NCBI RefSeq assembly: GCF_965228705.1
Contig: NZ_OZ245832.1
Span: 434,001-498,000, forward strand
Source: Croceimicrobium sp965228705
GTDB lineage: Bacteria > Bacteroidota > Bacteroidia > Flavobacteriales > Schleiferiaceae
Direction: 5' to 3'
Length of the DNA stretch: 64,000 bases
The notes beneath the pieces were generated by a model, which made no database searches, was not told the DNA's origin, and saw only the letters and a list, made by a program, of their open reading frames with translations. Shown in pieces: positions 52,131-60,672 of this stretch; within the stretch, counting starts at the first letter, position 1, and each line of letters opens with the position of its first letter. A program made the translations under genes and the position numbers.

Positions 52131-53568
52131 TTTTTTCAAATAAGGCAACGCTTTCAATATGGGCTGTATGCGGAAATTGGTCAACCAGTGAAAATTTCTT
52201 CAGGCTATAGCCAAATTCAGCCAGGGTTTGCATATCCCTTGCCTGAGTAGCGGGGTTGCAACTGATATATACAATGCGCTCGGCACCTAAACGAATTACC
52301 TTTCTTAAAGTTTTAGGTGCTATACCCGCCCGGGGAGGGTCTAATGTTAGCGTATGAATGCGATTTTGATACAGGGGATGCTCTAAGAGGAATTTCCCAA
52401 CATCTGCCGCAAAAAACTTTAGTTTTTCTAATCCATTGGCTTTGGCCGATCGCTTAGCATCTTCTACTGCCTCTGGTATAATTTCCACCCCAATTACCTC
52501 CGCAGAAGGAACGGCTTTAGCTAATAATTGAGTGATGGTTCCGGTTCCGGCAAAGAGATCTAAAATTACGGGCTTGCTATCGGCCTTATCTTCTTGCACA
52601 TAATCGAGAGCCTTTTGATAGAGAAGCTCAGCGGAGGCAGGATTGGTTTGGAAGAAGCTTTCCACGCTAATTTCAAATCGTAAACCATGAATGTATTCTT
52701 CTACATATTCTTGGCCTAAAAGCAAATGTCGCTCGCCATCCGCAGCATTAGGGCGATCGCCCACATCATCATTAATAGTGTGTATTAAACCACCAAGTCT
52801 TTCTCCGAATTCATCACTAAACAGTTTTATGAAAGCCTCTTGATCAAATTGCTCCAACTCCGCACTACTACTTACAAAATTGATCAACAATTGATCTTTG
52901 GCCAAGCTTTTTCGAACTGCCAGCATTCGGCAAAAGCCGCTGTGCTTTTTCGGATGCCAGGCGTGATGATTTCGATCTTGTAACCAGGCCGAAAGCTTGG
53001 GAAGGAAATCCTCAAACTGAGCATCAAACATACCAGAATCACCAAGGAGATTTTCCACGGCCAACCACTGACCTCTTTTTTTGAAACCTAATCCAAAGCC
53101 GTCTAAAAAGGTATCTTGATTAGGTTCAACGTAAACCGCGCTGAAGGAGTATTCCATTTTATTGCGGTAGTGTAATAAACGTGGCGATTCAATGTATTCA
53201 TCAAAGAGCGCTTCGGCCGCTTCAATTTTGCCAATTCGACGAAAGAGCTCAATGGTGGTTTTCTCTTTGTATCCGCGTTGCTTTTCGATAGGGAGATTGA
53301 TATATGGAGCACCGGGAATCGCGGCAAAGTTTTGCTCCACTTCCATTTCAGAATGCTGGATAATCCGAATTAATTTGGCTTCGGCATAAGAGCGTTGTAC
53401 CTTAACCATTCGGCATTCTACAATTTGTCCGGGAATGGTATTGGGTACAAATACAATGTATTGCCCCTCCGGGGTTTCAACTTTAGCAATTCCCTTGCCT
53501 TCAAAGGCCAAATCTTTAATTTCCAAATTGCAGATTTGCCCGCGGTGATATAATTTCTTTCCTGCCAT
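52120..53568 (-). CDS. rlmD: 23S rRNA (uracil-C5)-methyltransferase, RlmD/RumA type, without the usual Fe-S cysteines
   Basis: A 482-residue SAM-dependent RNA methyltransferase expected to methylate a 23S rRNA uridine. An N-terminal TRAM-like domain (about 8-68) is followed by a central domain and the C-terminal catalytic domain with LDLFAGTGTITQLLA (SAM site), TLDPPRAGI and the nucleophile motif YISCNPATQARD. The CxGGC-type [4Fe-4S] region of classical RlmD reads AAIPGAPYINLPIEKQ, without cysteines. The ATG at 53568 is preferred because a TATTTTTG promoter element lies just upstream, inside the longer alternatives (53601, 53613). RlmCD-like enzymes acting on U747/U1939 are an alternative assignment. 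Confidence 0.85.
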   Translation of the reverse strand: MAGKKLYHRGQICNLEIKDLAFEGKGIAKVETPEGQYIVFVPNTIPGQIVECRMVKVQRSYAEAKLIRIIQHSEMEVEQNFAAIPGAPYINLPIEKQRGYKEKTTIELFRRIGKIEAAEALFDEYIESPRLLHYRNKMEYSFSAVYVEPNQDTFLDGFGLGFKKRGQWLAVENLLGDSGMFDAQFEDFLPKLSAWLQDRNHHAWHPKKHSGFCRMLAVRKSLAKDQLLINFVSSSAELEQFDQEAFIKLFSDEFGERLGGLIHTINDDVGDRPNAADGERHLLLGQEYVEEYIHGLRFEISVESFFQTNPASAELLYQKALDYVQEDKADSKPVILDLFAGTGTITQLLAKAVPSAEVIGVEIIPEAVEDAKRSAKANGLEKLKFFAADVGKFLLEHPLYQNRIHTLTLDPPRAGIAPKTLRKVIRLGAERIVYISCNPATQARDMQTLAEFGYSLKKFSLVDQFPHTAHIESVALFEKTSH

Positions 53569-53576
53569 AGAGCGGG

Positions 53577-53584
53577 CAAAAATA
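53577..53584 (-). promoter_or_regulatory. -7 element TATTTTTG just upstream of the rlmD start
   Basis: A perfect TAnnTTTG on the minus strand ends eight bases before the ATG at 53568, implying a very short leader. It lies within the possible N-terminal extension, favouring the shorter start. No good -33 TTG was seen. Confidence 0.4.
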
Positions 53585-53633
53585 CCTAATTTGCGAGCCA
53601 TCGAAACCCTCAAAAAATAAATACCTAAAGACG

Positions 53634-54914
53634 ATGATTGAAAATCCTCAATTACGATCCTCTAAAGATTTAATGGACCTTGAAAATCAGCATGGCGCCC
53701 ATAACTATCATCCACTACCAGTGGTGTTAGATAGAGGAGAGGGGGTTTATGTTTGGGATGTTGAAGGTAAGCGCTATTACGACTTCCTCTCAGCATATTC
53801 GGCGGTGAACCAGGGACATTGTCATCCCGAAATTATTAATACCCTAAAAGAGCAAGCGGAGAAAATCACTTTGACCAGCCGTGCTTTTTACAATTCAAAA
53901 TTAGGTGAGTACGATAAGTACATCACGGAATACTTTGGCTTCGATAAAGTTTTACCGATGAATACCGGTGCAGAAGCGGTGGAAACAGCCATTAAGATTT
54001 GTCGTAAGTGGGCTCAGGAGCTTAAAGGTTATCCTGAGGCTAAAACCAAAATTATCGTAGCGGAGAACAACTTTCACGGTCGGACTACCACCATTATTTC
54101 CTTTTCCAATGATCAGGAAGCACGCAGTGGTTTTGGACCCTATACTCCCGGTTTTGAGCGTATCCCTTACAATGACTTAAAAGCTTTGGAAAAGGCTCTG
54201 GAAGACGACCATGTAGCGGGTTTCTTAGTAGAGCCCATCCAGGGTGAGGCAGGAGTTGTAACACCCGATACGGATTATCTGCGTAAAGCGGCCGAGCTCT
54301 GTCATGCTAAAGGTGCCTTGTTTATGGCGGATGAGATTCAAACCGGAATTGCCCGTACCGGATCTTTATTGGCAGTTTGTGGTGATTGTACATGCGAAGG
54401 GCATTGCGAACGTCAAGAAGCTACCTATGTTCGTCCCGATGTGTTAATCTTAGGAAAGGCCCTAAGTGGTGGTGCTTATCCCGTTTCAGCTGTCTTGGCC
54501 GATGATAAAGTTATGAATGTGATTAAGCCCGGTACCCACGGTTCCACTTTTGGCGGTAATCCATTGGGCGTTGCCGTAGCCATGTCGGCACTGGATGTGG
54601 TTCGCAATGAGAAGCTAGCTCAGAATGCACGGAAATTAGGGGAACTGTTCCGGACAAAGATGAATGAGTATATCGAAAGCTCTAAGGTGGTGAACCTGGT
54701 ACGCGGTCGTGGTCTCTTAAATGCCATTGTAATTAATGATTCACCCACCAGCGATACGGCCTGGAATATTTGCTTGCGCTTGCGCGATCATGGACTTTTA
54801 GCAAAGCCTACCCATGGAAATATTATTCGCTTTGCGCCTCCTTTGGTTATGACCGAAGAGCAATTATTGGATTGTGTTGATATTATCACCCGAACCTTGC
54901 AAGAGTTTGAATAA
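53634..54914 (+). CDS. rocD: Ornithine-oxo-acid transaminase
   Basis: A 426-residue class III PLP aminotransferase. It converts ornithine and 2-oxoglutarate to glutamate 5-semialdehyde and glutamate in the cytoplasm. Marks include NTGAEAVETAIKICRKW, FHGRTTTIISFS, MADEIQTGIARTG (PLP Asp) and the Schiff-base Lys in LILGKALSGGAYP, with HGSTFGGNPLG. A short Cys-rich insertion, GDCTCEGHCERQE, before the Lys segment is, to my knowledge, typical of the Bacteroidota RocD subgroup and could bind a metal. The gene is monocistronic with a strong terminator. Confidence 0.94.
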   Translation: MIENPQLRSSKDLMDLENQHGAHNYHPLPVVLDRGEGVYVWDVEGKRYYDFLSAYSAVNQGHCHPEIINTLKEQAEKITLTSRAFYNSKLGEYDKYITEYFGFDKVLPMNTGAEAVETAIKICRKWAQELKGYPEAKTKIIVAENNFHGRTTTIISFSNDQEARSGFGPYTPGFERIPYNDLKALEKALEDDHVAGFLVEPIQGEAGVVTPDTDYLRKAAELCHAKGALFMADEIQTGIARTGSLLAVCGDCTCEGHCERQEATYVRPDVLILGKALSGGAYPVSAVLADDKVMNVIKPGTHGSTFGGNPLGVAVAMSALDVVRNEKLAQNARKLGELFRTKMNEYIESSKVVNLVRGRGLLNAIVINDSPTSDTAWNICLRLRDHGLLAKPTHGNIIRFAPPLVMTEEQLLDCVDIITRTLQEFE

Positions 54915-54919
54915 AATAA

Positions 54920-54951
54920 GAAGAGCGGCCCTGGAGCCGCTCTTTTCTTTT
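54920..54951. terminator. Terminator between rocD and the VWA lipoprotein gene
   Basis: AGAGCGGC/GCCGCTCT stem with a CCTGGA loop, A-rich before and TTTTCTTTT after. Lies between convergent genes and reaches the last bases of the minus-strand stop, so it may serve both. Confidence 0.88.
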
Positions 54952-56158
54952 AGAGGATAAGGCCGTCTTGCGCGGCTTGTGATTTAATGATTTCAAAAAC
55001 CTGATTGCTAAAAGACATGGATTCAGGATCATTATTTCTTTGCTCCTTTAGATAAAGGTCTCTTTCCTTTTGCAATCGCTTTAAATTTGCAAGGATGCTA
55101 GATCGCTTCTTTTGTAAATCGGCAATTTTGGCCTTACGATCTTCAGAGCTCAGTCCTTTTAATTCTTCCGGTAGCTCCTCCTCATTGAGGTCCTCGAAAT
55201 TCAGTTTGTTATTCTCCAGGTCATTCAATAATTCCTTATTCCCATAAAGGTTCTTAGAACCTGATGCACTCATATTGTATTTAGCGCGAGATGCAGCCGC
55301 ATTACTGCTTGAACTGCTGAATAAGCCCAGGGCCTTTTCTTTCTTCTCTAGCATGCGTTCTTTTTCTTGAGCGCTGCCATAGTAGAGTTTGGAATCATCC
55401 AGACGATAGGAGTAAAAGGCAATGGAATCATCCTGAGGACAACGAATAATTTGGTCACTGGCATCTTGATCCAACTGAAGATACTCTCCATTAGTGACTT
55501 GGGCCATTTCACGAAAGTGATAGATAGCCTCATGACATTGTGTACCGAGCTTAATGGTATTGATGCGAATGTTTTTTTGATTGGCCATTTTACAGGCTTC
55601 AGGATAGCGCACTTCATTGGGGTAATCCATATGGGGAGGGCAGTCGCCTACTACAAATACGCTTCGATAAGCCTGAGCTGAAGAAGACCATTGGAAATCA
55701 CTAATCGCTTCCCAGAGAGCTTGGTTTACACTTTCAGGTGAATCGCCGCCTCCACTGGCTTCTATTTTCAAAAGCTCCGTATAAATACTGTCGATATTGC
55801 TAGTATGTGGCAGGGCATAGGTTACAAAATTGTCACCACGATCACGGTAAAAAACCATTCCCAGCCGAATTTCTGGCGCCGGATTTTGTTGAGCTGTAAC
55901 GCTTACAATGTCCCATATTTTTTCCTTGGCGGTATGAATTAAACCACCCATACTTCCGGTGGCATCGAGGCAGAACACCAGTTCCACCTTTGGGGCATTG
56001 GAATCAGGAATAGCAAGGGCTGCTTGTTCTTCTTCGGTTGGTGTTGATGTTTTGTGCGCCTGAAAATGATTTTCGGCTACTTTGGGACTTGCGGATTGAG
56101 GGGATTGGCATGCAGAAATTAATCCTATGCTGATAAGAATTGGGAAGATCGGCTTCAT
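54950..56158 (-). CDS. VWA-domain lipoprotein
   Basis: A 402-residue lipoprotein. Lipobox LISAC (Cys17), a linker rich in Ser, Thr and Glu, then a VWA domain (about 57-250) with MIDAS DATGSMG (Asp65, Thr67, Ser69). This is followed by a Ser-rich stretch (about 278-290) and a charged coiled-coil tail (about 310-390; KIADLQKKRSSILANLKRL). VWA domains bind partners through the metal ion. It is probably an envelope adhesion or scaffold protein; the partner is unknown. It is separate in type from the cytoplasmic VWA protein at 34554-35657. The 108 bases upstream (56159-56266) hold no gene. Confidence 0.85.
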   Translation of the reverse strand: MKPIFPILISIGLISACQSPQSASPKVAENHFQAHKTSTPTEEEQAALAIPDSNAPKVELVFCLDATGSMGGLIHTAKEKIWDIVSVTAQQNPAPEIRLGMVFYRDRGDNFVTYALPHTSNIDSIYTELLKIEASGGGDSPESVNQALWEAISDFQWSSSAQAYRSVFVVGDCPPHMDYPNEVRYPEACKMANQKNIRINTIKLGTQCHEAIYHFREMAQVTNGEYLQLDQDASDQIIRCPQDDSIAFYSYRLDDSKLYYGSAQEKERMLEKKEKALGLFSSSSSNAAASRAKYNMSASGSKNLYGNKELLNDLENNKLNFEDLNEEELPEELKGLSSEDRKAKIADLQKKRSSILANLKRLQKERDLYLKEQRNNDPESMSFSNQVFEIIKSQAAQDGLIL

Positions 56159-56266
56159 GGGCTGCTAATTGGTTCCCTTAAGGAACGAAATAGAATGGGA
56201 TTTCTTTTCAGCCCTATGGCAGATTAGTAGAATTTAAGAGAATTTTAAAGCTTTGAGGCCGAGTGT

Positions 56267-56785
56267 CTAACGGCGCCTAGCGCGTCTTGCTTGAGTGGCC
56301 GCACTTAGCTGTGGCTGATAAGCTACTAAGGGGCGATCTAAAGCCTGAGCCAGTAATTCTGCTTCTATTTTGGCTTGATCGTAGGCAGTCGAGCGCTTGA
56401 TCAATAGCTTTTTACGGTGGTTTTTTGAAAGTAGATAAATATCATAATACTCCTCGCTACTGGTCTCAGTTTCAATCATAGCCCTAGAATAAGCCTTCGT
56501 ACTTTGCTTATTCTTTAAAATGCTGAGGTCAGAATAGCCTTCCATGCTTTGCCAACTTCCTAGTTTTAGTCCTAAAAAACAAGTGTAAGATTTGTAGCTA
56601 TTTTTTTTGGGATCAAGGAGTAATCCATTGCGAGCAAAAGCCCCGAAGGCACCAAGAAAAACAAATAGGAGTCCCAAAAAATTAAAAAGAGTGGCGTATA
56701 TACCAAGGGCGAAAATCAGGTAGGAACCATAAACTGCTGCCGGAGGAAACACTTTTCCGAAATTATTGTCGAGTGAAGCTTGCAT
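56267..56785 (-). CDS. Hypothetical membrane protein with two N-terminal spans
   Basis: A 172-residue protein. Two hydrophobic helices close together (about 15-55: VYGSYLIFALGIYATLFNFL and LGLLFVFLGAFGAFARNG) form a hairpin. A cytoplasmic-looking, basic, helical region follows and ends in an Arg-rich tail (TQARRARRR). No family recognised. It is nine bases downstream of the metallophosphoesterase gene on the same strand, so the two are probably co-transcribed. Confidence 0.72.
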   Translation of the reverse strand: MQASLDNNFGKVFPPAAVYGSYLIFALGIYATLFNFLGLLFVFLGAFGAFARNGLLLDPKKNSYKSYTCFLGLKLGSWQSMEGYSDLSILKNKQSTKAYSRAMIETETSSEEYYDIYLLSKNHRKKLLIKRSTAYDQAKIEAELLAQALDRPLVAYQPQLSAATQARRARRR

Positions 56786-56793
56786 AATAGGTT

Positions 56794-58017
56794 TTAAGGC
56801 GAAGGTATTAAAAGGCTTTGTTTGGTGCCGCTTGCATCAATTTTAAACACTTCACCATCTTCGATAAGCAGACCCTGGCTTTGCGAACTGCTTAGTCTTT
56901 GACTATGCTTTACATCGATACGAATCACCCTACCATCAAAGTCAGTGGATACCTCAGGAACAATAGAATGTCCGATAATGATCCGATCTGCATGGTAATA
57001 GCTTAAAATGGGGCTTAGTTCATTAGAGCGGATTTTTGGATAGTATTTGTAATCGCGCACCAAACCACGGTACCAAAAAGGGCTTTGTACTCCCATCAGA
57101 AAACTGGCAATTGAATCAGAATTAGGTTTCTTGTACAAATCCAAATCCAGGTTTTTGCGTACCAATTCATTGATCTCTGATAGGGATAGATTATACTTTA
57201 AGATATCGGGCGAAAGCCCGGCATGGACAAAGAGCTGATTGCCGATTTTTTCAATACAATTTTTAGTACGAAGCCATTGTCCTAGATGCGATTGGGAAGA
57301 ATAGAGCAAGCGATTATTGGCTTGAGCATCATCCTCAACACCAATAAGGGAAGCCAGTTTTTTATACTTGCCTTTGGCATAATGGAAATTCCCTTGCAGA
57401 TTAAGGATTTCATGATTACCCAGAATGAAGTGCACCTGACCACCTTGCGCCAGAGCTTCGGCTTCGAGCTTATAGATGAGCCAGAGAACGGCAGCTACAT
57501 CTACACCACGATCCACAAAATCGCCAACTAAAACCAAATGACCATCTCCAAAGGTCCAGTTAAGATTTTGATCCATCACCGAATGGGCTTGCAATAGCCC
57601 TTGTAGGGCTTCAAAATTTCCTTCTATATCCGATATAGCTAAGAGCTTGGTGTTTAAAGGATAGTGTACAGATGGAACCTCAAAATTTGCGTGTAAGGGC
57701 AATTTAAATTGAAGACCGGAAGTGCTTTCGACCAAGATGCTATCAGAAACAAAGGGTTCGATTAGTAGCTCATTTTCAGCATTTACACGAATCAGGCTAT
57801 CGCCTAAGATATAGGGACCATCAACTCCATTGAGGTAATAGACCCGATCTTCAAAAAATTGAAAGCGCTCAGCCTTTTCATCGTAACCAAGCAATACCTT
57901 TTGACCACTGCTGATCGTGCCATCGGTATAGCGTATTAAAATGACCAAGATGAAGAATAGCCCCAAAAGGCCAAATAAAGAATAACGAAGAATTATAAGG
58001 GCTTTGAACTTTGACAA
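56794..58017 (-). CDS. Membrane-anchored metallophosphoesterase with DxE first motif
   Basis: A 407-residue calcineurin-like phosphoesterase. An N-terminal anchor (about 6-30: ALIILRYSLFGLLGLFFILV) precedes a beta-rich region and the catalytic domain (about 124-380). Metal motifs: SDIEGNFE (Asp130, Glu132), VGDFVDRG (Asp166, Asp169), GNHEI (Asn201, His202), HAGLSP and IIGHSIVPE. The first motif is DxE instead of the usual DxH, as in a Bacteroidota subgroup I recall; it may change metal preference. It probably acts on phosphoesters or phosphoproteins in the periplasm. The start is TTG, because no ATG lies upstream in frame. Confidence 0.88.
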   Translation of the reverse strand: MSKFKALIILRYSLFGLLGLFFILVILIRYTDGTISSGQKVLLGYDEKAERFQFFEDRVYYLNGVDGPYILGDSLIRVNAENELLIEPFVSDSILVESTSGLQFKLPLHANFEVPSVHYPLNTKLLAISDIEGNFEALQGLLQAHSVMDQNLNWTFGDGHLVLVGDFVDRGVDVAAVLWLIYKLEAEALAQGGQVHFILGNHEILNLQGNFHYAKGKYKKLASLIGVEDDAQANNRLLYSSQSHLGQWLRTKNCIEKIGNQLFVHAGLSPDILKYNLSLSEINELVRKNLDLDLYKKPNSDSIASFLMGVQSPFWYRGLVRDYKYYPKIRSNELSPILSYYHADRIIIGHSIVPEVSTDFDGRVIRIDVKHSQRLSSSQSQGLLIEDGEVFKIDASGTKQSLLIPSP

Positions 58018-58040
58018 GTATTTAGGTTTTGAGTTTAAAG

Positions 58041-58676
58041 CTATTGAATTTCTACTTGGAAGGGAGTAAGTACATTTTCTTCGTCATAGGCATTCAGACC
58101 CAGGATATTAGTAAAAGAGATCAGGTCTCCCGATTCCAAAGTCAAAATCTGCTCTTTGTTAGAATCTGTGATTCTTGCCCCTTCATTCGTCACTTCCCAA
58201 AGGATTTCATGATTTCGAAAAGCAACGATATCGTAAGTAAGAATCGGGAACCGTAGGCCACAAGCTAGTATTTTAGAGGAATGAATTGAACTTTCCATTT
58301 TCGCTGCGGCAATGGCATTTTTACTAAAAACACCTTCTCGTCTCATGTATATTGAGGGAATAGGATCAGGTATTTTCCGAACTTCAGTTAGCAGGCTGTC
58401 CACTAGAATACTGTCGCCATTTTCTATTTGATAGATTTTCATTTTCCAGGGACCAATATTGACGGGATAGGCAGTCATTATTGAACTGTCAATTTCAAGT
58501 AGGCCATTATCAACTTCAAAAATGAAACTATCAAAGGCTATGTTATGCTTATTTATGCTGAGGGGATTTGCTAAACCTTGGTAGAGATAATCGTGGCGAG
58601 CAGTTATTCGTGGACTCTGGCCAATTAAGGATAAATGGAAGGAAATGAATATTAATTGTACTAGCAGAACTTTCAT
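58041..58676 (-). CDS. Stand-alone GldM C-terminal-domain protein
   Basis: A 211-residue exported protein: signal peptide (ends LIGQS), then two domains matching the C-terminal half of GldM/PorM. Visible family segments are YQGLANPLSI, EVRKIPDPIPSI followed by GVFSKNAIAAAK, and the end region LESGDLISFTNILGL. In GldM these domains are the periplasmic part of the T9SS/gliding motor that contacts GldK/GldN. Here they occur without the membrane helix or the N-terminal part. It might bind T9SS components or other envelope partners. The ATG overlaps the TPR gene stop by four bases, so the two are coupled. Confidence 0.75.
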   Translation of the reverse strand: MKVLLVQLIFISFHLSLIGQSPRITARHDYLYQGLANPLSINKHNIAFDSFIFEVDNGLLEIDSSIMTAYPVNIGPWKMKIYQIENGDSILVDSLLTEVRKIPDPIPSIYMRREGVFSKNAIAAAKMESSIHSSKILACGLRFPILTYDIVAFRNHEILWEVTNEGARITDSNKEQILTLESGDLISFTNILGLNAYDEENVLTPFQVEIQ

Positions 58677-59797
58677 TGAGCCTTTCTTTTTGCAAGTTGC
58701 CTCACTAGTATTCCAACTAGTAAGCCCAGTGCTAAACCACCAAGTAGATACAGATAACTATGGTTTTCTTGATTTCGGATTTTTTCATCCGCCAATCTAT
58801 CTTTTTCCTCCACTGCTTTGGCAATCGAGTCGAGCTGCATTTTGGCGATCTTAAGCGAGTCAAAGCTTTGATTTCGAAGGTAGATTGAATCCAAATGGTC
58901 GGCATAATCATCCAAACCAAGAACTAATAACATAGGATCAACCTCACTTCGTATCAACATAGAGTGGAATTCAGGGCTTAAATCATGCTCCCCCTTGTTT
59001 TCATGTAGTTGGCGGTTCAGGTTCTTTATTTTCCTTCTGATGTTTTCATTATAGTTAGGATTTGAGCTGAATTTCATCGAGTAGGCATAAGCCAGGAGCG
59101 CTTGTTCATAGGTTCCATATTTTTCATTGAAGTCACCCAGGGTTTCAAATAGATTGCTCAACACCGCATTTGGAGCAGGAGTGAAGGGTACGCGAGTTCG
59201 AATTTGGTAATTGAAGTCGAGGTTTACTTGTTCGGCTTTTAGCTCTCCTTCTCCCAGCCTTTGCTCTAATTCTTCCATGGTGATAATGGCATTCCTTTGC
59301 ATCCAGGTGGGATTGCTTCTTTTGGCCTTGATTTTGGCCTCCAGGATTTTAATATGAATCCATTCACTTCCTCGATGTGAAAGCGGATTGAGCTCATAGC
59401 CCTTACGGATTAAAATTAATGCACTGTCTAATTTCCCTTTTAGTTCAAAGGCAGTACCGAGGTTGGCCACCACATTGTATTCTGTAGGATAGAGTTTAAT
59501 TAAGGGTCTTAGAATACTTAATGCAGAGTCCGTCATGCCTAATTGCATAAGTACCAAAGACAGATCCGACTTAAATTGAAAATTTTGGGGTTTCCTTTTA
59601 ATTTTCTCCTCAAGCTCCTTTTTTTGAGACCAAAGCCAATCTTTATCAAAACTGAGCATGGTGGCGCTGAGATAAATATCAGGGCTAAAAACGATTTCAC
59701 CTTGAAGATTATGTCCGTAAAAATTCCCGCAGGCCAGGGCAGGCTTACTCCACAAGTTGATAAAGAGCAAGATTAAGAGAATTAGCTTAAACCTCAT
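58673..59797 (-). CDS. Periplasmic TPR protein with C-terminal membrane span
   Basis: A 374-residue protein with a signal peptide (ends PALAC), TPR-type helical repeats (about 60-290; QLGMTDSALSILRPLIKLYP, LGTAFELKGKLDSALILI) and one C-terminal span (LYLLGGLALGLLVGILV) followed by a basic tail. The TPR region should be periplasmic and bind proteins. It is coupled to the GldM-C gene, so the two products may interact. An 18-base dyad (59798-59815) adjoins the start codon. Confidence 0.82.
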   Translation of the reverse strand: MRFKLILLILLFINLWSKPALACGNFYGHNLQGEIVFSPDIYLSATMLSFDKDWLWSQKKELEEKIKRKPQNFQFKSDLSLVLMQLGMTDSALSILRPLIKLYPTEYNVVANLGTAFELKGKLDSALILIRKGYELNPLSHRGSEWIHIKILEAKIKAKRSNPTWMQRNAIITMEELEQRLGEGELKAEQVNLDFNYQIRTRVPFTPAPNAVLSNLFETLGDFNEKYGTYEQALLAYAYSMKFSSNPNYNENIRRKIKNLNRQLHENKGEHDLSPEFHSMLIRSEVDPMLLVLGLDDYADHLDSIYLRNQSFDSLKIAKMQLDSIAKAVEEKDRLADEKIRNQENHSYLYLLGGLALGLLVGILVRQLAKRKAQ

Positions 59798-59815
59798 AGA
59801 CTGATTGATTAGTCT
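59798..59815. promoter_or_regulatory. Dyad AGACT-N8-AGTCT next to a start codon
   Basis: A 5-bp inverted repeat with an eight-base centre containing TGAT twice, directly upstream of the minus-strand ATG at 59797. It could be an operator or a weak 5' hairpin. Confidence 0.3.
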
Positions 59816-59868
59816 AGTATAACAGGTCTTTTAAGAGAATAGTATTTTCTAGGCTTATAGGTAGGGGC

Positions 59869-60663
59869 TCAATTTAGTTTCAATATTCTGAGCGCACCTT
59901 TGGCTACCAGGAATAAAACAATCATCCCTATGATTAAATCGGGCCAGGGCGAATTTAAGGCATAGACCAGGCTCCCGGCGCTAATCACCCCCAGGTTAAT
60001 AATCACATCATTAGAGGTGAATATCAAGCTGGCTTTCATATGCACTTCTTCCTTGGTCCGAGATTTTTGAAGAAGGTAAAGGCAGATTGCATTCGCTAAG
60101 AGGGCAAAAGCGGATACCATCATCATGCTTTTAAAATCGGGTAATTCCACAGGACTAATAAAGCGGTGTATTAGCTCCATAAAAGCCAGGAATGCCAAGC
60201 TGAGCTGAAGATAACCTGCAATTTGGGCTACCCGCCTTTTGCGGATCAAAGCAGCGCCAACTGCCCAAAGACTTAATCCATAAACCATGGCATCGGCAAG
60301 CATATCTAAACTGTCTGCCACCAATCCCATAGAATTGGCTAGCCAACCCCATAAAGCCTCAATTCCAAAGAAGGCCAGATTAATTATAAGGACGGCCCAT
60401 AACAGGTTTTTTTCCTGTATTTGATCTGCAGAATGAGCATCAACTTCATGACTATCAATGAAACGACTGCCCAGCTTTAGTTCCTCCAAAGCTTGGATCA
60501 ATGGCTCTATCTCGCCCTGATGTTGGATTTTTAACTGCCTTTGCTCTAAGTCAAAATCCAGATGATGAACTTGACTGAAATCTTGCAGCTTCAGCCGGAT
60601 GAGATTTTCCTCCGAAGGGCAATCCATTTTGGGGATATCGAAAAGGCTTTGCTGAAGTTTCAT
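59869..60663 (-). CDS. Cation diffusion facilitator-type transporter with HMA-like N-domain
   Basis: A 264-residue inner-membrane transporter. The N-terminus (about 1-75) has a heavy-metal-associated-like fold with a single Cys (PKMDCPSEENLIRLKL, Cys15) instead of the usual CxxC. Six spans follow, with CDF-like polar residues in TM2 (GLVADSLDMLADAMVYG) and TM5 (HMKASLIFTSNDVIINLG). CDF proteins export Zn, Co, Cd or Mn in exchange for protons. The usual C-terminal cytoplasmic domain is missing; the protein ends soon after the last span. Metal unknown. Confidence 0.87.
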   Translation of the reverse strand: MKLQQSLFDIPKMDCPSEENLIRLKLQDFSQVHHLDFDLEQRQLKIQHQGEIEPLIQALEELKLGSRFIDSHEVDAHSADQIQEKNLLWAVLIINLAFFGIEALWGWLANSMGLVADSLDMLADAMVYGLSLWAVGAALIRKRRVAQIAGYLQLSLAFLAFMELIHRFISPVELPDFKSMMMVSAFALLANAICLYLLQKSRTKEEVHMKASLIFTSNDVIINLGVISAGSLVYALNSPWPDLIIGMIVLFLVAKGALRILKLN

Positions 60664-60672
60664 GGATGATCT

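Noticed and set aside
53569..53613. Longer rlmD start
   Set aside because: Possible, but the segment contains a TATTTTTG element; kept as an alternative only.
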